Shown: positions 1 through 10,153 of the stretch, piece by piece
Layout: every line of letters begins with the position of its first letter
How positions within the stretch are numbered: position 1 is the first letter of the stretch
Source of the DNA: Porphyra umbilicalis
Lineage: Eukaryota > Rhodophyta > Bangiophyceae > Bangiales > Bangiaceae
Direction of reading: 5' to 3'
DNA: 64,000 bases
Assembly: GCA_002049455.2 (NCBI GenBank)
Contig: KV918791.1
Coordinates: forward strand, 62,001 to 126,000
Notes under the pieces: generated by a model
Told to the model about the DNA's origin: nothing
Databases searched by the model: none
What the model saw: only the letters and a program-made list of their open reading frames with translations
Translations under genes and position numbers: made by a program

Positions 1-1429
1 CCCACAGATGTGCCGCCAACCCACTTGCACACACACACAGTTCCCACAGGAAGCAGTATTTACCATCGCATAAGACACACAGAGAAGCGGGCGTGCCGCC
101 AACCACCACCCACCGCCGACGCACACATACCCTCCACACTCCACGTGCCGTTGTCAACCGCCGCGCGTGCACCCCGACGAGGAAGAGAAAAGAGAGAGGA
201 ACGGATGGAGTCGCCCGGTCCAGCAGGCGCACGACGACATCGAGCCAGAGCCTGGGGTGGGAGAGAGAAAAGAGATAGAAGCAATGCTGACCAGGAGAAC
301 AAGGATCAAGGAGGCAACAGGTCCAATCAATACAGGTGGCACGGCATCCGGGGGCGGGCGGGGCGTGGGGGAGGAGGCAACATGCAGAGAGTCAATGGCG
401 AGGATGTGGTGTGAGAAATCGAGAAGTGCTCAATCATCGTCGAGAGGGTACGCCAGCTCGCCAGACAACGAAGCAGCTCGGGGCGGATGCTCAGACAATA
501 GGCGGGCACCGTACTTGGGTGGCCGTCTGCCGCAGTGCGCAACAGGAGGTGGCCGTGATGGCGTGCACACCATGGTGAAGCAATGGAAACCATGAGCGCG
601 CGGGCGACGTAAGCTCAAGTGTGCTCACGGCGCCTCGGCAAGCAGCGAGCAATCGCCTCGTGCGTTGTGAGTCGAACGGTTGCAGCTGTGTCCCACCCAG
701 CTGGGGCCGTCGCTTCGTGCACACTGGCCGTGTCCTGGAAAAAGCGCGCAAACGGGCAGCCACGTTGTTTTCGCCTCCAGATCTGGCTCGAAATCCCTTC
801 ATATTCAACATCAAACTGACAGCACAAAAGAGAGCCAATAGATGGCGAGAATTGTGCTTCTATACCAATGGCTGGCCAGATTTGCACTAAGAGCCGCTCC
901 AAAGTGTACTAACTCGGCGTGCCCCCCAGCACGACACCATACTCGACGGCTTTCGACCTATTTAACCTCAAATGGCTGCGTTATATGTTTCCTGGAACCC
1001 GTCAGAACTGTCCTTACACCTCCCGAAGCGTCTGAATGCGACTCGATTAGCTTCGGGCATGGCGAGCGCGGAATCACTCCACTGTGCGCTTCACGAGGCA
1101 AGCGCAAAAGTCTGTAGCGCCTCCCTGCGCAGACATGTGGCAGCTGTCCACAATTGATCGCCCGGGGCTGTGCAAGCTGGCGGGGTCAGGCGATCTCCCC
1201 CTGTGTCATCACAGTAAGCCGAGAAGAAGATGGCGGTGACCTTTGACGCCAAGGAGACTCAAGCTGACTGCCCACCACGTCCCGCCATGCCCGTCCACTC
1301 CCTGGTACACTCCCTGGTGCCCTACGATGCCCCGTCCCGCGACGCCACATCGAGGATCACAGCACCAGAACCGTAACTATTGGTCTACATCAGAGCCTTC
1401 CCCCACTACGCCCCGCCGCGCCCCTGCAG
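1..1429. other. No recognisable gene
   Basis: Short overlapping open frames occur on both strands, none with a recognisable domain or a consistent G/C-ended codon pattern. The first 400 bases are purine/pyrimidine skewed and CA-rich. I see no RNA gene or convincing promoter. Confidence 0.5.
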
Positions 1430-1742
1430 GCTGTGGTGCGCCACTCACTTTGCCACGCAAAGACCCCAACATGCGACGGGCACGTCGTCGCCCACGGCGG
1501 AGGTGCCGCTGTTCACTGTGACGTCCTCCCCGTGATCGCCCTGGTACGGGAGCCAATCCTCACGCCTGTCCACGTCATTATTGGCACCCACGCCGTCATC
1601 CGCCACAACGTCGGCGCCATCAGCGTCCCCATATCTGCGCCTGGTACAGCCATCAGCGCCCACACAACTGGTGACGTGGGCGTTGTCGTCGGCTCCCAAA
1701 CCGTCAACCGCCACGACGTCGGCGCCATCAGCGCCCAGCTCT

Positions 1743-1925
1743 CCGCACCCGGTACAGGCATCGCTGGCCACTTCACTCTCCGAGGCTGTTGTCAATAGTT
1801 ACTTTTGACACCGAGGGTGAGGCTGTTGTCAATAGTTACTATTGACACCGAGGCTGTTGTCAATAGTTACTATTGACAACAGCCTCGGAGAGTGAAGTGG
1901 CCAGCGATGCCTGTACCGGGTGCGG
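1743..1925. repeat. Inverted repeat with 57-bp arms
   Basis: The arms at 1743-1799 and 1869-1925 are near-perfect reverse complements. The 69-bp centre carries further copies of a short unit containing GTTGTCAATAGTTAC, itself partly palindromic. Just upstream (1430-1745) a GC-rich stretch repeats GTCGGCGCCATCAGCG-like words. This could be a small foldback or the end of a decayed minisatellite; no gene is supported here. Confidence 0.7.
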
Positions 1926-2456
1926 ACAACTGTTGTCAATGACGGACGCGCCCGTGCTGCCTCTTGGCAGACCCAGCGAAAACGGTCGGATGTCAAAACT
2001 CGTCACCGCAGATTTGTCTTAATTGGAGCTCTTCATTGGCGGATAGACCCTGTGTCGGTACTCTTTCATTGGCTGACTGCTGCTATCAGCATGGGCTCGA
2101 TTGGGAGATATCATTTGCTTTCACTTCGTGGCTTCATCCACTTTGGTCGAACACGGCCGCATTGCTGCTTCAACCGCATATTTCTGCGAAACGGACTTGC
2201 TTGCGGATGCTCCCGCAGTCGCTGCGGACCTGAGAGCAAGTCTATCCGTAGGCCATTGTGCTATCGCCATCTGGCCAAAAAAAAATAATTCCGAACTGGC
2301 GCGTTCGAGAGACGCTGTTGCTCGTCGTTCTATTGGTCCACGTCTTTGGCACAAAGGATGGCTATAGCTATCCTTCTGGCTATCCTGCGCACATTTGGCA
2401 CGAAGGATAGCAATATGGCACAGGATATGGCAAAATGACCTCCCGATAGAGATGCC
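1926..2456. other. Intergenic, no gene seen
   Basis: Moderate-GC sequence with short frames only. It contains several partial repeats of an ATTGGTC/CATTGGC-type word and copies of GGCACAAAGGATAGC near 2345-2410, but no domain, RNA gene or promoter that I can support. Confidence 0.4.
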
Positions 2457-2537
2457 CTAGTGTCTATTCTACCACTGGCATCAATTGATGCCCAGGGCGT
2501 CAATTGATGCCGTTTTTGGATGACCTCTGCTCGAGGG
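2457..2537. mobile_element. MITE end, CTAGTGTCTATTC family (remnant)
   Basis: Starts with CTAGTGTCTATTCTACC followed by palindromes built on GCATCAATTGATGC. It matches the terminus of the complete MITE at 29431-29749. Only this end is present: the sequence stops where the foldback element at 2538 begins, so the foldback probably landed in or beside an older MITE. Confidence 0.6.
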
Positions 2538-3893
2538 TGTAACTGACCACGCCCATCCGCTTTACTCAGATCCTTAGCTGACCAATCGGCAGGCGTTCTG
2601 AGATCCCGGTCAGACACTGATCAATTCGACTCTCTCATCGACAGCAGGAGTTAGACAGCCACACACACAAGCTCCTTTCGAATCGTTGTGGCTTCGTATT
2701 GTTCTGGAACAACGCATCCTTTGATGTTCCGTATTCCCTGCGGAGTGTTTCCTGCACTTGCCCGCCCTTCGCTATCTTCTTTCTACCCCTTTCCCACCCC
2801 ATGTATCTGTTCTGCTTGTATGCACAGGGGATGAAGCGGTCTCCCCCCTCTCCCCCCCCCTCCCTGTGCCTCTGCAGCTGCCCACTTCCCCAGTGGTGAC
2901 CTCACCTGTGGGACAGACGGAGGACGAACACCAGACACCGGAGGTTGGGGTGATGGTAAAAATGCAATGCGGTCGAAGAACAGGTAGGGATATAGAATGG
3001 GGGGGGGGCGGGTGGCGGGGGAAAATGGACAGGGGGGGAATGAGGAGCAGGGGAGGGGGGGGGGTGGCCGGGACGTCAGGATCAGAAACAACGTCGAGCC
3101 GGGCTGTCGGAGCAGCAACCGATCCAAGCGCAGATGTGCCGCATGCGCAAAAGTGGGCGGGTTCCGCCCGCAATGCACCCACCCAAGACGCCAACCATTT
3201 TGGGCGGGCAACGAGCTTCAGCCAATCAAAGTGCCAAGATCAATCCGCCACCGTCATCGGGACACACCTCAAAAAGGTCTCGCCTCATCACGGCGTCGAT
3301 TGCATCGAGTACAAGCCCCCATCGCCGCCGCGTCATCAATTTTCCTCCAGCCGCCCTCCTCCTTTGTTCTACACTTCCTCCCCTCCTCCCCCCCCCATTC
3401 CTTCTCTCCCCCCCCCCCTCCCCCTCTCCCTCTCCTCCGCTTCCTCTCTCTCCCACTTTTATCCGTCCCCACTCTTCCCCGTTAGTCCTCTGTTCCCCAC
3501 GCCTTGTGGCTGGGGACTGGAAATGACACAAGTGGTCACAGGACTGGACAACTGCGCAGGCACAGGGAATGACGGGGGGGAGGGGGGAGACCGCTTCATC
3601 CCCTGTGCATACAAGCAGAACAGATACATGGGGTGGGAAAGGGGTAGAAAGAAGATAGCGAAGGGCGGGCAAGTGCAGGAAACACTCCGCAGGGAATACG
3701 GAACATCAAAGGATGCGTTGTTCCAGAACAATACGAAGCCACAACGATTCGAAAGGAGCTTGTGTGTGTGGCTGTCTAACTCCTGCTGTCGATGCGAGAG
3801 TCGAATTGATCAGTGTCTGACCGGGATCTCAGAACGCCTGCCGATTGGTCAGCTAAGGATCTGAGTAAAGCAGATGGGCGTGTTCAGTTACTC
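2538..3893. mobile_element. Foldback element with about 360-bp inverted arms
   Basis: The left arm (about 2538-2900) and right arm (about 3530-3893) are reverse complements with scattered mismatches, so identical short peptides appear on opposite strands at both ends. The roughly 630-bp centre is a low-complexity G-rich then C-rich tract. A 368-codon open frame crosses it but only reflects simple sequence. This has the build of a non-autonomous foldback transposon; no transposase and no clear target-site duplication were found. Confidence 0.75.
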
Positions 3894-4797
3894 CATGCAC
3901 AGCGCGTTGCTCGCTCTTCCTTATTTAATCCTCGTGTCAAACGCGAAGTTTCTTGAGGAAAATTCTGGGGATTGTTTTTCGACTGCAGCCACATCGATCC
4001 TAGTGGTGGCGATAACCGATTTCTGAGATCATCCAGTAACGATCTCAGGACCGAAGCAGAATAGTCCTCCGGTTCTTTCGTGGATCTATCTTGATATGGT
4101 CCTTTAACTAGAATGGGATGAGGCAAAGAACCTTTCAGTCAGAACGACCTGGGAACTATTTTTGCGCTTCAGTACCCGTGTTCTTCAGAACTGTTCCGCG
4201 GATCATATCAGGATCGGACCTGGACCGCTCGGTGGATAGTTCGCGAGAACAAACGAAAGACCGACCACCGAACTGACCGTCAGATCATCCCGCGGATGAT
4301 CTGACTTCTTTTTTGCCATCCGATCAGCCTCGCGGAAGCAAGATGGTCTTTGACAAATGCTCTGAACCTGTCGCATGGATAGACATGAGGATAGTCACCA
4401 GACTAAGGGAGATCTCCGATGAGGCCAGTGCAGCGGCCCGTATCCGGACCTGGACTGCGGGCACGAGCGAAACTGATCTTGCGTGCATCGACGTCCTGCA
4501 TTTCGTCAAGCGCGCATGTTGCTCTCTTACTACCCTTCGACCGATAGACTTGGCTTCGTCGTGCGTGGTCCCCTTGACTCGTCCTGTCCTGTTGCAATCC
4601 TGACGGCCTCGTCGCCCGGCTGCCCACTTCTCGTTACCGCCGAGCTGTGTCACTCGTACCGCAAGAGCTCGATTCGATTCCACTTAAGCCCTTTTGCGGC
4701 CCCTCGTACCGTCCTTGCCCACGATACCTGCTTTCGTCGACACTCTTCTATCACTTACTATCGCCTCGCAGCCGGCTCTCGCTGGGGGCTCGAATAA
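3894..4797. other. Intergenic region upstream of the transposase gene
   Basis: A-T richer than the flanks and without a supported gene. A perfect inverted repeat, CAGATCATCC-CGC-GGATGATCTG, lies at 4281-4303 and could be a regulatory or hairpin site. The 5' leader or an upstream exon of the gene starting at 4798 may lie here; no clear TATA box is visible. Confidence 0.4.
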
Positions 4798-7785
4798 ATG
4801 AAGCGTCGCAGGCGCGGCCCGCGAGGGGCGGCCTTCTTCAAATTTTTCGATAGTAACGTGATGCATATGGAAGCCCAGAGTGCTACCGCCCCTGTTGACG
4901 TGAACACGACCGGCGTCGAGGAACCCAGAAGCACCGTCACGGGGCGTGTTGAGACTCTTGGCGAAACAAACATGCCCTCCGCGGCTTCAACGGATGGCTA
5001 TGCAGAGGTTGCATTGTCGACGGACTCTGAGCGGCAAGGATGCCCCTCTGAAGACACAGAGTTTTCAAGTGACGAGGACAGTTCTGCTGGCGAGTTCACT
5101 TCTCGCAGAGAGTTCCTATGCTTCGGATACCTCTTTGGCCGAGCTCGTGTCACCTTCAGGCAGTACGACGTCATGCGGGAGGCCGAGAACTCTTTTAACC
5201 CGAAGGAGAAGTGGCCATCGAGGTGGCGCCTGCAAAGGCTGCGCAAGCTGCTGCTGAAGCTAGCTGTGCCTCTTCGACGGGAGGTGACTACCCGACAGCT
5301 ACCCGTTGGCAAAGGGAAAGCATTGTGCAAACTCCCCGATGTGACGGTTTCATATATTCCGTTCTCTGAACACATCAAGCGTGACTTTGGAGATCCTGTC
5401 ACGGCAGCGCTGTTCCACAACAAAGGGGGCTCCGGGGCAGGGACCGTTGAGCGGCCCGCAAAGTTCTTTCAAACCGTAGCCGCCAGAGATCCTGCTCGGT
5501 TTAGCTTCAAGAATGCCTTCTTCCGTGCTGGGTACAGGTATGACATCGGCTGTGTTGTCCAAATCTCCTTTGACAGCACTACGTCGCTTCAGGCCCGCTT
5601 GGAGAGCACCGCCATTGCCCCCGATGGAGATGTTACAATCTCAGCATCAACGTACGCTCGTCAGAGTACGCTAAGAGTTGGAGACATGATAGCGCTATTT
5701 GAAGTTCTTCCAGGCGTCGAGCCCCCTGAGCGCTGGGCTTCGTGCTTCAAGACCGATCGCAGGCTAACGCTGAGGTTCAACCAGTCCGGAGGAGCGTTCG
5801 TCATTAATGTGTGGGGCTCAGACGAGCGTGAGAAGGACTCCTGGTCGGCTTTGACAGCGCCACAGCCTCTAGAGCTGTCCCATGTGGCTGAACAAACGAA
5901 CGATGCGCTCCCAGAGAAGGATCCATACACTCTATATGTATCTCTGTACGGGGATGAATTCAACGTGTACAAGAGGCGTCGAGGGAGCTTGGAGGGGTAC
6001 TATGGGGGCTATACATCTTTATCATTGGAAGATCGTGCATTCTCCGTTCGACCACTCTTCTACCTGCCACCAGGGGCAAACTCCGATGCTCTGATCAGGC
6101 GTGTCGTGGATGATGCTCTGCCAATGGGCAGCGAGGGTGTCGCCGTTTATGACGCGTTCAAGCGCAAGAATGCTGTTGTAAGGGTGTACTTGTGCCTCGG
6201 TGTGTTCGACTTCCCCATGGCTGCCACGTTCTCAAACTCCGTTGGCCCTAGAGGTACTGAGCACTGCACAAGCTGCGACATTGTGCATCCAAAGACGACA
6301 TCAGAGAGGAGGGAGCGCGCGATGAGCAGCACAGTGTCTGTCGACGTCCAGGACGCTCGTTACTGTCGAGTGCAGGAACGCACGGCTGTCATCATGTCCA
6401 CTGTGAAGGGCTCGCCCGACCTCTCGGCCGATGCTTTGAAGGAAGCTCTATTGCTGAACGGCATCACAGACAAGAGTGGTACGTTGCTGATGCGCCTGGA
6501 GCAGGCCCGTGGTGAAGGGAGCTTTGATATACATTCCCATGTTATTGTCGCTCCCTCGCACCTGCTGTACTATAACATCGGCGCTAATCTCTTGATGGAA
6601 GCGTATGAGGCACTGTCCGTTGAACAGCGCGACAGGTTCATGCGGGACATGCGTCGCAGCGCTAAGCATATCCCAACTCACACCGTCCTGTCGTCTCTTG
6701 AGCCAGAGAAGATGGGTGGCACAACTCTGTCAATGTCTGACTATGCAGTCCTGCTGACGGTGGGCCCCACGGTGCTACAGTACCTTGTACACACCGATGC
6801 CACGAAACCACACGCCCTTGCGGCGCTTAGTGCTCTCAAGGCTCTGCGCATGTTTTCCATATCTTTTTTCTATCTACCAACCCTTGCCTCTGATGGAGAA
6901 CAAGCAATGAGAGGACGCCCGACTGTAGCCGCGCTCCAGGTTCTGGGTGAGCAGTTGATGATGGAGCTACGTCGACTGGTACCTTTTGAAGGAAATTGGG
7001 AGCGCCCGGCAGTTCACAGATTACTGGAGCTTCTGTACCGCACGCTCCCCCTTGTGCAGCTCGGACCAGCAGTGTGCGAGCTGATCTTCGAAAAGTTTCA
7101 CCAACTGGCAAAGCAGGAGGTAAGCCAGAGCAACAGCCGGAACCCCGCTGAGTACTCCATGCAGAGATGGAGGGACACCGAGCACTTCTCGAGACTGCTG
7201 TCAATGCCAGACGAGTATGGAATTCCTGCGTCGTGGCTGCTTGGGAGGAGTGGCCAGCCCCTTAAGGCGGTCCAGTTCCACAGACTAGCTCCGCACGGGC
7301 GACCCTCGTCTGCTGTCGACGTGAACTGGCGCCCGAAGAAAGCCCTGCACACTGTCCGATCTTCTACAGAGGAGTTATGGAGACGCCAGGCCCCTAATGC
7401 TGTCCTCGCGTTCTACGGGATGGCAACGCACCCACACAGAGTATTCGTGATCCGAGAAGGCTCGACACTCTCTGTTTCTGAGGAGAGAGAGGGCTCCTCA
7501 GAAGAACCAAGCACCGAAGCGACGGATTCTGATGCGCAGCTCTTCGTTCGTGTGCATTCCATTGGAACGATTGACGGAGAGCTACACGTCGCCGTGGAGA
7601 AGTGGAAATTACCACCGATGGCGCTCTCTATCCTCGGACAGCCCGTGCTGGTAGCAATCGACGTAGCAGCTGGCGTCACGATTACCCGAGCTCACCATGT
7701 GCGGCAGATAGCCTTCGTGCTGCCTTGTGGTCAGCACGACGTCCTGTTCTCCAAGAGGTCGGGATTTCATTTCAAGAGTGGCTAG
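4798..7785 (+). CDS. CACTA/Tnp2-like transposase-derived protein
   Basis: This 995-residue frame starts at an ATG with an in-frame TAA two codons before it. The N-terminal 100 residues are acidic and serine-rich. Around residues 380-510 the order of features fits the Tnp2 (CACTA/En-Spm, Plavaka) transposase core: an acidic GDEFN motif, a LEDRAF segment, LPPGA, a conserved FDFP motif and then CTSC as a C-x2-C pair. That suggests an RNase H-fold DDE transposase, although I cannot assign all three acidic residues. Codon use is less G/C-ended than in genes after 26 kb. No terminal CACTA repeats were found, so it may be a transposon gene or a domesticated one. It converges on the JmjC gene 220 bp away. 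Confidence 0.6.
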   Translation: MKRRRRGPRGAAFFKFFDSNVMHMEAQSATAPVDVNTTGVEEPRSTVTGRVETLGETNMPSAASTDGYAEVALSTDSERQGCPSEDTEFSSDEDSSAGEFTSRREFLCFGYLFGRARVTFRQYDVMREAENSFNPKEKWPSRWRLQRLRKLLLKLAVPLRREVTTRQLPVGKGKALCKLPDVTVSYIPFSEHIKRDFGDPVTAALFHNKGGSGAGTVERPAKFFQTVAARDPARFSFKNAFFRAGYRYDIGCVVQISFDSTTSLQARLESTAIAPDGDVTISASTYARQSTLRVGDMIALFEVLPGVEPPERWASCFKTDRRLTLRFNQSGGAFVINVWGSDEREKDSWSALTAPQPLELSHVAEQTNDALPEKDPYTLYVSLYGDEFNVYKRRRGSLEGYYGGYTSLSLEDRAFSVRPLFYLPPGANSDALIRRVVDDALPMGSEGVAVYDAFKRKNAVVRVYLCLGVFDFPMAATFSNSVGPRGTEHCTSCDIVHPKTTSERRERAMSSTVSVDVQDARYCRVQERTAVIMSTVKGSPDLSADALKEALLLNGITDKSGTLLMRLEQARGEGSFDIHSHVIVAPSHLLYYNIGANLLMEAYEALSVEQRDRFMRDMRRSAKHIPTHTVLSSLEPEKMGGTTLSMSDYAVLLTVGPTVLQYLVHTDATKPHALAALSALKALRMFSISFFYLPTLASDGEQAMRGRPTVAALQVLGEQLMMELRRLVPFEGNWERPAVHRLLELLYRTLPLVQLGPAVCELIFEKFHQLAKQEVSQSNSRNPAEYSMQRWRDTEHFSRLLSMPDEYGIPASWLLGRSGQPLKAVQFHRLAPHGRPSSAVDVNWRPKKALHTVRSSTEELWRRQAPNAVLAFYGMATHPHRVFVIREGSTLSVSEEREGSSEEPSTEATDSDAQLFVRVHSIGTIDGELHVAVEKWKLPPMALSILGQPVLVAIDVAAGVTITRAHHVRQIAFVLPCGQHDVLFSKRSGFHFKSG

Positions 7786-7852
7786 TCAGGGGCATAGCCT
7801 TCCACTGCTTTGTTTCTGTTTCTTTCGTCGCTTGTGCGATCTGTCGGAAACG

Positions 7853-7858
7853 AATAAA
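7853..7858 (+). promoter_or_regulatory. Candidate polyadenylation signal AATAAA
   Basis: AATAAA lies 68 bp after the transposase stop. A second AATAAA is near 7971, just before the end of the convergent JmjC gene. Confidence 0.45.
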
Positions 7859-8003
7859 GTGTCTTAAATTGCCATGAGAAAGGAATGCAGACAACATGTT
7901 GCGCTCTAGAGGGCATATGAATGGCCCTCCGCCCACTGCAAAGAAGATTTAAGGTCCCAAAAAATGACAATAAACAACAGCAGAAAAAAACACTTCGGCC
8001 ACA

Positions 8004-9515
8004 TCACGACCTCCCTTCTTCCCCATCAACCGCTACCACGTTCTTCAGGTGCTCCACCATCAAGGACACGCGGCCATTGGCCAGTCGCTGTACCACAAGA
8101 GGGACATGAGCATCCACGGGTTGGGTCCCTGCTAGAGGAGTCTTGCGGAGTCGATCGTGCTCGCCATCGCATACATCTGGCGCGCACTCCAAGCAGCAAA
8201 AAGGCGCAAACTTAGCCGCTTCGTCTCCGAGCTCCTCAATGCACGTCTGGCAGACAACCACGGAGAGCCAAGCCACTTTTCCGCAGTGGGGACATGACGC
8301 GCCGTCCACCGAGTAGTCCGTCACCTTTGCAGCATCCTCATGTGGAATCACGAGGGGGTCCCCTTTCGTGTCGACAGCATTGTCAGCAACGAATTGCTGC
8401 ACAAGCTGAGGGGCGCGGTCGAGTCCCACGACTGTCGGCGTCTTGCCGACGCAAGTACGGTGCGCATCCATTTTCATGTAAGCCAGGACGCGGTCGAGAT
8501 ACTTGTCGAGATAGGCCACCATCACGAGGATGTCCCGTCGGAACTCGGCTGGGTCGCAAGCTTCATATGTTTTTGCATTGCCGACCCACCATTCTCCATC
8601 AACAAGCTTCATAGCGGCCAGCACCAACAGCTTCTCAAATGGGATCAGGATTGCGAGCTTTCCGTGCCACTGCGCCGCGTGCTCCATTGCATATGAAAGC
8701 CAGCCGGTGCATGCAAGGTTCACGGCCGACGCCACGTTCTTACCTCCGTTAAAGCCACTGTGGGGAACTCCGTATCCAGTCACGACATAGTCCCCGACCT
8801 CCATCGCGTGGAAACCAACTCTGATTCCGTGAGCAAGGAAGAACGTAGCTGGCCACAAAACGGCCTTCTTCGCTAGAACCGTCCACACATCACCCCCAGC
8901 AGCTTGTAGTACGTCTGGGTCCATGTGTTCTTCCAGGACGCGCACCATCAGGAGGAGCTCGGATCTGGGCACAAAGAACCAGTATTTACTCGCCCCGGTC
9001 TGCAAGTACGAGACGGACAGGAGCAGGCTGTCCTCCACGTGCCAGCTGAAGAAAGATCCCATGGTTCCCATGTAGAGCAAGTTGGTATTGACACCTTCAC
9101 ATGTTGACCCCGCTCCGAGCATACTGTGATGGTTCCGGGTACGCGGGTTCTGCAGTCGGTCGGTGGGGAAGGACTGGTCCACTGCGGCCTTGCACGCGGG
9201 ATCTCCGAGACTCCTGCTGCACCCGTCCTCATTTTCGGGCGAAAAGTCCGACACATAGTACACATCAATTGGGTGAGGCTTCCCAGGACCCAACACCGCT
9301 TTCTCGTGGCCAGCAGTGGTCACCTCTCGGACCCAGGTCACATTGGCGTCGTTCAAGTTCCTGAGGAAGCTAGAAACAGTGAGGTCCTTGTACCGGGATA
9401 TCATGGCGTTGGAACTCTCCTCGATCCTGGCACTCAGCCGGCTTGCTGACATCCACTTCTGGCCTTCAGCTGGCAGCTGGTTCTGTAGCTCTCTGCCCTT
9501 CACGCTGCGGTCCAT
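8004..9515 (-). CDS. JmjC-domain protein, KDM4/JMJD2-like lysine demethylase
   Basis: A 503-residue frame. The JmjC core runs from about residue 139 to 275. EGVNTNLLYMG followed by the Fe(II)-ligand motif H159-x-E161 (in SWHVED) closely follows the KDM4 pattern. K177 is the expected 2-oxoglutarate lysine and H252 (in GVPHSGFN) the third iron ligand, so all catalytic residues are present. A cysteine-rich region (about 385-430, C-x2-C pairs) resembles a treble-clef or C5HC2-type finger. The family demethylates histone lysines in the nucleus. The JmjN part expected before JmjC lies in the overlapping upstream frame at 9500-10138, so this ATG is probably internal to a longer gene. Substrate specificity cannot be read from the sequence. 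Confidence 0.85.
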   Translation of the reverse strand: MDRSVKGRELQNQLPAEGQKWMSASRLSARIEESSNAMISRYKDLTVSSFLRNLNDANVTWVREVTTAGHEKAVLGPGKPHPIDVYYVSDFSPENEDGCSRSLGDPACKAAVDQSFPTDRLQNPRTRNHHSMLGAGSTCEGVNTNLLYMGTMGSFFSWHVEDSLLLSVSYLQTGASKYWFFVPRSELLLMVRVLEEHMDPDVLQAAGGDVWTVLAKKAVLWPATFFLAHGIRVGFHAMEVGDYVVTGYGVPHSGFNGGKNVASAVNLACTGWLSYAMEHAAQWHGKLAILIPFEKLLVLAAMKLVDGEWWVGNAKTYEACDPAEFRRDILVMVAYLDKYLDRVLAYMKMDAHRTCVGKTPTVVGLDRAPQLVQQFVADNAVDTKGDPLVIPHEDAAKVTDYSVDGASCPHCGKVAWLSVVVCQTCIEELGDEAAKFAPFCCLECAPDVCDGEHDRLRKTPLAGTQPVDAHVPLVVQRLANGRVSLMVEHLKNVVAVDGEEGRS

Positions 9516-10138
9516 AGACGGCGACCACGGAACGTGTCGCTGACAATTGTCGGGAACTGTGGGAAGCTTTGAATGCGAACCCTGACGTTGTCCCCGACAA
9601 GTCGCTTTGGAGCCCTGCTAGGAACCGGGCGCACCGCGGGTGCAACCACTCGGAACACGTGCGCACCGGAAGTCCGCATCGATGCCAACTTGGATCGAAT
9701 CAGACCATGCAGTCCAAGCTCCGGAACGGTACTTATACAAGTAATTGGAATTCTGTGAAAGTCCATCGGACGCCGCTGTAAAGTGCCCGTCTCGACATTT
9801 GGCCGTACTTCGCGTAGACGCGATGCCTCAAGTGAGCCACAGGCATCTCTGTCGGCGCGGGCAGGTGCTCTACGTAGCGTTGTTTCCCTCCTCTCAGCGC
9901 TATCGTCGCCAGCAGGGTGGCCTGCAGTGGCCCCCGGGCGTGGCTCTGCACGAATGGCTGCGACGCCAGCGGCGCCCGGTTCTGCGTCGCCATCAACCAC
10001 AGTTCCAGGGCTAGGACCGTTCGTGCGCGCCTCTGCTGAGCCACCACCGTCAGCTTCTGCAGCTATGTGTCGAGGACATGGTGTCACAGGAGCAAAACCG
10101 GCGAGGATGTTGAGGTCTGCAGAGTCCAAGCTATTCAA
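9500..10138 (-). CDS. JmjN-like N-terminal part of the JmjC gene
   Basis: A 212-codon frame that overlaps the JmjC frame by 16 bp in another register. Its C-terminal 85 residues, from the ATG near 9766 (MDFHRIPI), align by eye with a JmjN module: an aromatic-start strand, a helix, then a SGAHVFRVVAPAVRP segment like the KDM4 hydrophobic-VxPP core. The first 120 residues are disordered and A/G/R-rich. The frame has no ATG at its 5' end and is in phase with the large upstream frame, separated only by the TAG at 10154-10156. A frame change or small intron near 9510 would connect it to JmjC. JmjN identity is by pattern only. Confidence 0.5.
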   Translation of the reverse strand: MNSLDSADLNILAGFAPVTPCPRHIAAEADGGGSAEARTNGPSPGTVVDGDAEPGAAGVAAIRAEPRPGATAGHPAGDDSAERRETTLRRAPARADRDACGSLEASRLREVRPNVETGTLQRRPMDFHRIPITCISTVPELGLHGLIRSKLASMRTSGAHVFRVVAPAVRPVPSRAPKRLVGDNVRVRIQSFPQFPTIVSDTFRGRRLWTAA

Positions 10139-10153
10139 CGCATCACCAAGACG

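Noticed and set aside
1430-1800. 121-codon plus-strand ORF of GAIS-type repeats
   Set aside because: Equally open on the opposite strand, built from a short GC repeat next to an inverted repeat.
2758-3864. 368-codon ORF across the foldback element
   Set aside because: It runs through the inverted arms and G/C simple sequence, the same peptides appear on the opposite strand, and there is no domain.
4798-7785. KDZ-type transposase
   Set aside because: The visible motifs (GDEFN, LPPGA, FDFP, CTSC) follow the Tnp2/CACTA order better; I saw no typical KDZ signature.
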